Below, piece after piece: positions 61,133 through 64,000 of a stretch of DNA of 64,000 bases. The notes under the pieces were generated by a model that was not told the DNA's origin, did no database searches, and saw only the letters and a program-made list of their open reading frames with translations. Within the stretch, counting starts at the first letter, position 1, and each line of letters starts with the position of its first letter. A program made the position numbers and the translations under genes. Source of the DNA: Bacteroidetes bacterium HGW-Bacteroidetes-2 (GTDB taxonomy: Bacteria > Bacteroidota > Bacteroidia > Flavobacteriales > Flavobacteriaceae); NCBI GenBank assembly GCA_002842575.1, contig PHDJ01000004.1, forward strand, positions 62,001 to 126,000, given 5' to 3'.

Positions 61133-61447
61133 TTATTTAGTAAGTAGTTTGGTGATTTTCGCAGTAATGCCATCAGAATACATGCCAAAACCATTTACAA
61201 CAACTCCTTTTACTTGGTGTTTTTCAGAAGAAATAGCCATGACAATCATTTCATCTCCTGGGTCGGTCATACCTTCAAATCGGTATAATTCATCAATCTC
61301 AAATTCCTCTGGCGAAAGTGATAAAGAGGGTTGCTTGCAAATTAAGCATTCTTTTTCTGTCCATAAAGAAAAATTGGTGGTATATCCTCTTTTTTGTAGG
61401 TCGTTTACAGCTTCGGTTACGGTCTCGTAGGATCTTGGAATGCTCAT
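61133..61447 (-). CDS. small conserved protein, unknown (often labelled phosphoribosylpyrophosphate synthetase)
   Basis: The 104-residue protein is soluble, with TETVTEAV-like helix, KECLICKQPSLSLSPEEFEI and KGVVVNGFGMYSDGITAKI. I recall relatives in Bacteroidota labelled PRPP synthetase, but it is far too short and has no PRPP motif. The two cysteines (CLIC) could bind metal. It lies within the nitrite-reduction cluster. Confidence 0.68.
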   Translation of the reverse strand: MSIPRSYETVTEAVNDLQKRGYTTNFSLWTEKECLICKQPSLSLSPEEFEIDELYRFEGMTDPGDEMIVMAISSEKHQVKGVVVNGFGMYSDGITAKITKLLTK

Positions 61448-61502
61448 TTTTTTATTTTTTAAAGCTGATATTTATGGAAAGTATGAATTGAAAGGTACAA
61501 TT

Positions 61503-61961
61503 TTAAATCCAAAATTCATCTTCCCAAATACCATAACCTTCAGAATCCTTACGGGCTGCTTGTAGAATTTGAATTTCTTTTTCGTTTGCAATTTCCTGAA
61601 TGGCATTAAAAAGAACGCGCTCTTCAAAGCGAATATGATTATTTAAAAGGGTCTCTATCTGTGAAAGTGTATCGGATATTGCATCTTCTTTTTCAAATAA
61701 AAACTGTAGTTGTTTATGTTCTTTCAGCACTTGTTGTACTAATGGGTTGTCGTTTCCTAAAATGGGGAAAACAAATTTTTCTTCTGTTGCAAAATGAGGA
61801 ATGAGGTGGTTAGCCCAAAACCAATCTGTGTATTTTTTAATTCGTTCTGGATCAATTCTAATTGAAAAGCCTTTTTTTATTTTCCAGCTTAGCAGCAGTC
61901 CATGGTGGTGGTCTTTGCTCCAGGGTTGTAGAGCTACAAGTCTTTTGATGGGTTTTGTCAT
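61503..61961 (-). CDS. haemerythrin-domain protein
   Basis: The 152-residue protein is a four-helix haemerythrin-like domain with iron ligands in WSKDHHHGLLLSWK, HLIPHFATEEKFVFP, LKEHKQLQFLF and LLNNHIRFEERVLF. These proteins bind oxygen or NO at a di-iron site. It starts one base before the SCO stop ends, in the nitrite-reduction cluster, and so may sense or buffer NO. Confidence 0.88.
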   Translation of the reverse strand: MTKPIKRLVALQPWSKDHHHGLLLSWKIKKGFSIRIDPERIKKYTDWFWANHLIPHFATEEKFVFPILGNDNPLVQQVLKEHKQLQFLFEKEDAISDTLSQIETLLNNHIRFEERVLFNAIQEIANEKEIQILQAARKDSEGYGIWEDEFWI

Positions 61962-62588
61962 TTAATTGCTTAATTTTTTAATTACAGCCACAGTTTCTTC
62001 ATTGTCCACACCTAATCCTTCCTGCTGGTGGCGTAATACACCATGTTCATCAAAAACACTGATAATGTTGGAGTGAGAAAAATCGATTGGAGATATTTGA
62101 TTGTATTTTACAGCCAATACATTAGCAAAATCTCTTACAGTTTCCTCTGTACCTTGTAAAAAAATCCAATAATCTTCAGTCATTTTGTTTTCTTTGCTGA
62201 AAAGTTTTAACCGCTCTGGGGTGTCTGTAACTGGGTCAATGCTAACTAAAAGATAAAATATATTTTTATTGTTTTTTCTACCTACCTTTTTATCAATATT
62301 ACGCATGTCAGCAACTAACCTAGGGCAAGCTGCTTTACAAGAAGTATAAATCATTACAGCCACTAAAATATTTCCGTTAAGGTCTTTTAATTCAATAGTT
62401 TTTCCGTCTTGGGTATTCCATTGTGCTGGAAGATGATAGATGGACATTTCGTCAATTTCATCAAGATTGACCACTTTAGAAGTATGGGTTTTTAAAGAGG
62501 TGTTTATTTCATTTTCTTTTTGTGCACACGAGACAAACAAAAGGAGAAAAAGATAACATAGCGAAAAGATATTTTTAGTTTTTTTCAT
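61962..62588 (-). CDS. SCO1/SenC family lipoprotein
   Basis: The 208-residue protein has a lipoprotein signal (LFVSC) and a thioredoxin-like SCO domain with the copper motif MIYTSCKAACPRLVADM and the later histidine in IDFSHSNIISVFDEHG. It should deliver copper at the outer face of the inner membrane, here probably to the copper nitrite reductase encoded upstream. It abuts the haemerythrin gene. Confidence 0.9.
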   Translation of the reverse strand: MKKTKNIFSLCYLFLLLFVSCAQKENEINTSLKTHTSKVVNLDEIDEMSIYHLPAQWNTQDGKTIELKDLNGNILVAVMIYTSCKAACPRLVADMRNIDKKVGRKNNKNIFYLLVSIDPVTDTPERLKLFSKENKMTEDYWIFLQGTEETVRDFANVLAVKYNQISPIDFSHSNIISVFDEHGVLRHQQEGLGVDNEETVAVIKKLSN

Positions 62589-62619
62589 TTCATTTTTTAT
62601 TAAAAAAAGTAATTAGAAA

Positions 62620-63384
62620 TTATCCTTTTTCTTTCAGGTCTTGAGCACATCTAAAACCAAGACTATTAATAGAAAAATTTGCTTGGATACTGCTTCTAAA
62701 AGCATAACGCATAAAAGCAGCATAATTCATTAAATCATCAGCCCCCAAAGCACTTGCGCCGCAAAAAAGATTGGTATTATTTTTATCTCTATTTTCTCCT
62801 GAAATCATTATAGAATTAAAATCCAGAGTCCATTCCCAAACCATATTGTGCAAATCATAAATTCCCCAATAATTAGCTTTTGAAATTCCTACTTCCTTTT
62901 TGTAAGTGTTTGGGGTTTCATAGCCACTTAATATTTCTCGAGTAAATGCTTCGTTTTTTCTGGCATCTATTTCTGTTTGGCTTGCCATTGCGGCAAATTC
63001 CCATTCATTTACTGTGGGTAAACGTTTACCCACACATTCGCAATACGCTTTTGCGGCAAACCAAGAGATTTGTGTTACAGGGCTATTTTGTAATTCTTTT
63101 GGGAAATTTGTATCTGACGGCCATTTCTCTAAATAATTTTCACCAGCAAATATTTTTTTTACCTTATTGCGTTGCCATTTTGGGTATTTGTTTATGAAAG
63201 ATAAAAACTCCTGATGCGTTACTGGGGTCTTATCTAGAAAAAATGGGTCTATAGAAATGGGTTTTTTATTTACAGAGCCATATAATGGAACAAATTTACC
63301 ACCTGCCACATAAGCCATGTTGTCGTTTTGCCCTTTTACAAAAAGGATATAGAATATTAGGACGGTGGTACAAAGTATTTTCAT
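62620..63384 (-). CDS. nirV: NirV-like protein (formylglycine-generating-enzyme fold)
   Basis: The 254-residue exported protein (signal peptide MKILCTTVLIFYILFVKG) has the SUMF1/FGE fold: DKTPVTHQEFLSFINKYP, VCGKRLPTVNEWEFAA-like (CVGKRLPTVNEWEFAA), YDLHNMVWEWTLDF and NSLGFRCA. The active-site cysteine pair of true FGE is not present (YAFRSSIQANF in that place). Next to nirK such proteins are called NirV, of unknown job. Its start overlaps the nirK end by 4 bases. Confidence 0.82.
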   Translation of the reverse strand: MKILCTTVLIFYILFVKGQNDNMAYVAGGKFVPLYGSVNKKPISIDPFFLDKTPVTHQEFLSFINKYPKWQRNKVKKIFAGENYLEKWPSDTNFPKELQNSPVTQISWFAAKAYCECVGKRLPTVNEWEFAAMASQTEIDARKNEAFTREILSGYETPNTYKKEVGISKANYWGIYDLHNMVWEWTLDFNSIMISGENRDKNNTNLFCGASALGADDLMNYAAFMRYAFRSSIQANFSINSLGFRCAQDLKEKG

Positions 63385-64000
63385 TCGTTATTTCTTATTT
63401 TTTTAACTTGTTCAGCGGAGACTTCAGTGCCATTATTTCCCCAACTATTGTAAACATAGGTTAGAATACTAGCTGTTTCTGCATCGTTAAACTGCTGTGC
63501 GGGCATAACACTATTATAGATGTTACCATTAACGGTTACTTCACCGCTTAATCCTTTAAGAACTACCCGTATAGCTCTATCAACATCTTTATTTAAATAA
63601 TCTGATTTTGCTAAAGGAGGAAAAGCATTTGCTATTCCTTTTCCATCCTGTAAGTGACAGGCAGCGCAGGTAGCATTAAATAAATTTTTACCAAAAACCA
63701 TTTTTTCAGCTTTGGTTAAGCTTACCCCAGAATCTGTATCTACAGTCTTTCCATCTATATCTAAATTTTGAATAACACTGCCTTCTGGCTGGTATATGCC
63801 TTCTGTAATTTCACCAGCAAAAACCTTGTTATTTTTATTTCCAGAAACACTAAGTACACCTAAAGCACCTTTGTTAAAGGCTCTAAAAATAGAGTGATCT
63901 ACAAGAATTAATTGAGAAGGCGATTCCACTTTAAATTCTACTACCGAAGCTCCTCCTGCAGCAATAAGAGTGGTTTGAATGTTTTCAGAAACGGTGGTGC
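63381..64000 (-). CDS. nirK: copper nitrite reductase with C-terminal cytochrome c domain (partial, N-terminal part outside window)
   Basis: The frame is open to the window edge; 206 C-terminal residues are seen. The first 65 are the end of a NirK cupredoxin domain, with LILVDHSIFRAFNKGALG, where H is the catalytic type-2 copper site ligand. The last 110 are a class I cytochrome c with NATCAACHLQDGKG and the methionine ligand in YNSVMPAQQF. The enzyme reduces nitrite to NO in the periplasm; the tethered haem should supply electrons. Confidence 0.88.
   Translation of the reverse strand, partial: TTVSENIQTTLIAAGGASVVEFKVESPSQLILVDHSIFRAFNKGALGVLSVSGNKNNKVFAGEITEGIYQPEGSVIQNLDIDGKTVDTDSGVSLTKAEKMVFGKNLFNATCAACHLQDGKGIANAFPPLAKSDYLNKDVDRAIRVVLKGLSGEVTVNGNIYNSVMPAQQFNDAETASILTYVYNSWGNNGTEVSAEQVKKIRNNE

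Noticed and set aside
1-64000. CRISPR arrays, insertion sequences, prophage genes, rRNA or tRNA genes
   Set aside because: No regular direct repeats, transposase or integrase motifs, or structural RNA patterns were seen on either strand.

Overview
The window looks like chromosome from a member of the Flavobacteriaceae (Bacteroidota). It is AT-rich. Promoters repeatedly show the Bacteroidota -7 element TAnnTTTG, and purine-rich Shine-Dalgarno sites are scarce. The gene content is typical of the group: a fused CcoN/CcoO oxidase, an FtsK-LolA-LptF/G-RibB block, DUF6952, Crp/Fnr regulators and double-domain universal stress proteins. Nearly all of the sequence is coding. I saw no rRNA, tRNA, CRISPR array or insertion sequence.

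Layout. 0-1.3 kb: the end of an unknown gene and kdnA (8-amino-Kdo for lipopolysaccharide). 1.3-9.2 kb, minus strand: a housekeeping block (ribB with a degenerate second domain, LptF/G permease, LolA, FtsK, DgkA, Tpx) and a peroxiredoxin-thioredoxin-DUF6952 operon. 9.4-16.4 kb: an NhaC antiporter, a methionine gamma-lyase-like enzyme with a divergent Lrp regulator, dihydrolipoyl dehydrogenase, a spermidine synthase-like protein, a small overlapping gene and a HutD protein. 16.4-23.2 kb: a patchwork with a Fic gene remnant, an arsenic operon (ACR3 and phosphatase-type arsenate reductase) whose upstream arsM is only a C-terminal stub, and membrane and metal-transport genes. 23.4-29.0 kb: a glycosyltransferase, an RNA helicase, a flavin reductase with pabB, and rfbC-rfbD. 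29.2-55.5 kb: a low-oxygen respiration region. 55.6-59.4 kb: a cupin, NAD salvage (pncB-pncA) and upp. 59.5-64.0 kb: a nitrite-reduction cluster ending in a partial copper nitrite reductase with a fused cytochrome c domain.

The most notable thing here is the logic of the 29-55 kb region. A histidine kinase with a FixL-like PAS domain is followed by a response regulator that carries its own Crp/Fnr-type cNMP and HTH domains. This looks like FixJ and FixK fused in one polypeptide. Around it lie fixI, the complete cbb3 oxidase operon (ccoS, ccoNO, ccoQ, ccoP, ccoG, a b561-like protein, ccoH and a SafE-like protein), three universal stress proteins, an ADP-forming acetate-CoA ligase, a truncated haemoglobin and a DnaJ/CbpM pair.

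Seven palindromes of the form TGAY-N4-RTCA lie upstream of these genes. In all seven, exactly 22 bp separate the 14-bp core from a -7-like element, which puts the palindrome centre near -41.5 if transcription starts about five bases after the -7 element. I read this as a compact, self-contained oxygen- or redox-responsive regulon. Which regulator binds the sites is inference; a second Crp/Fnr protein, with no Fe-S cysteine cluster, is also encoded at 51.6 kb.
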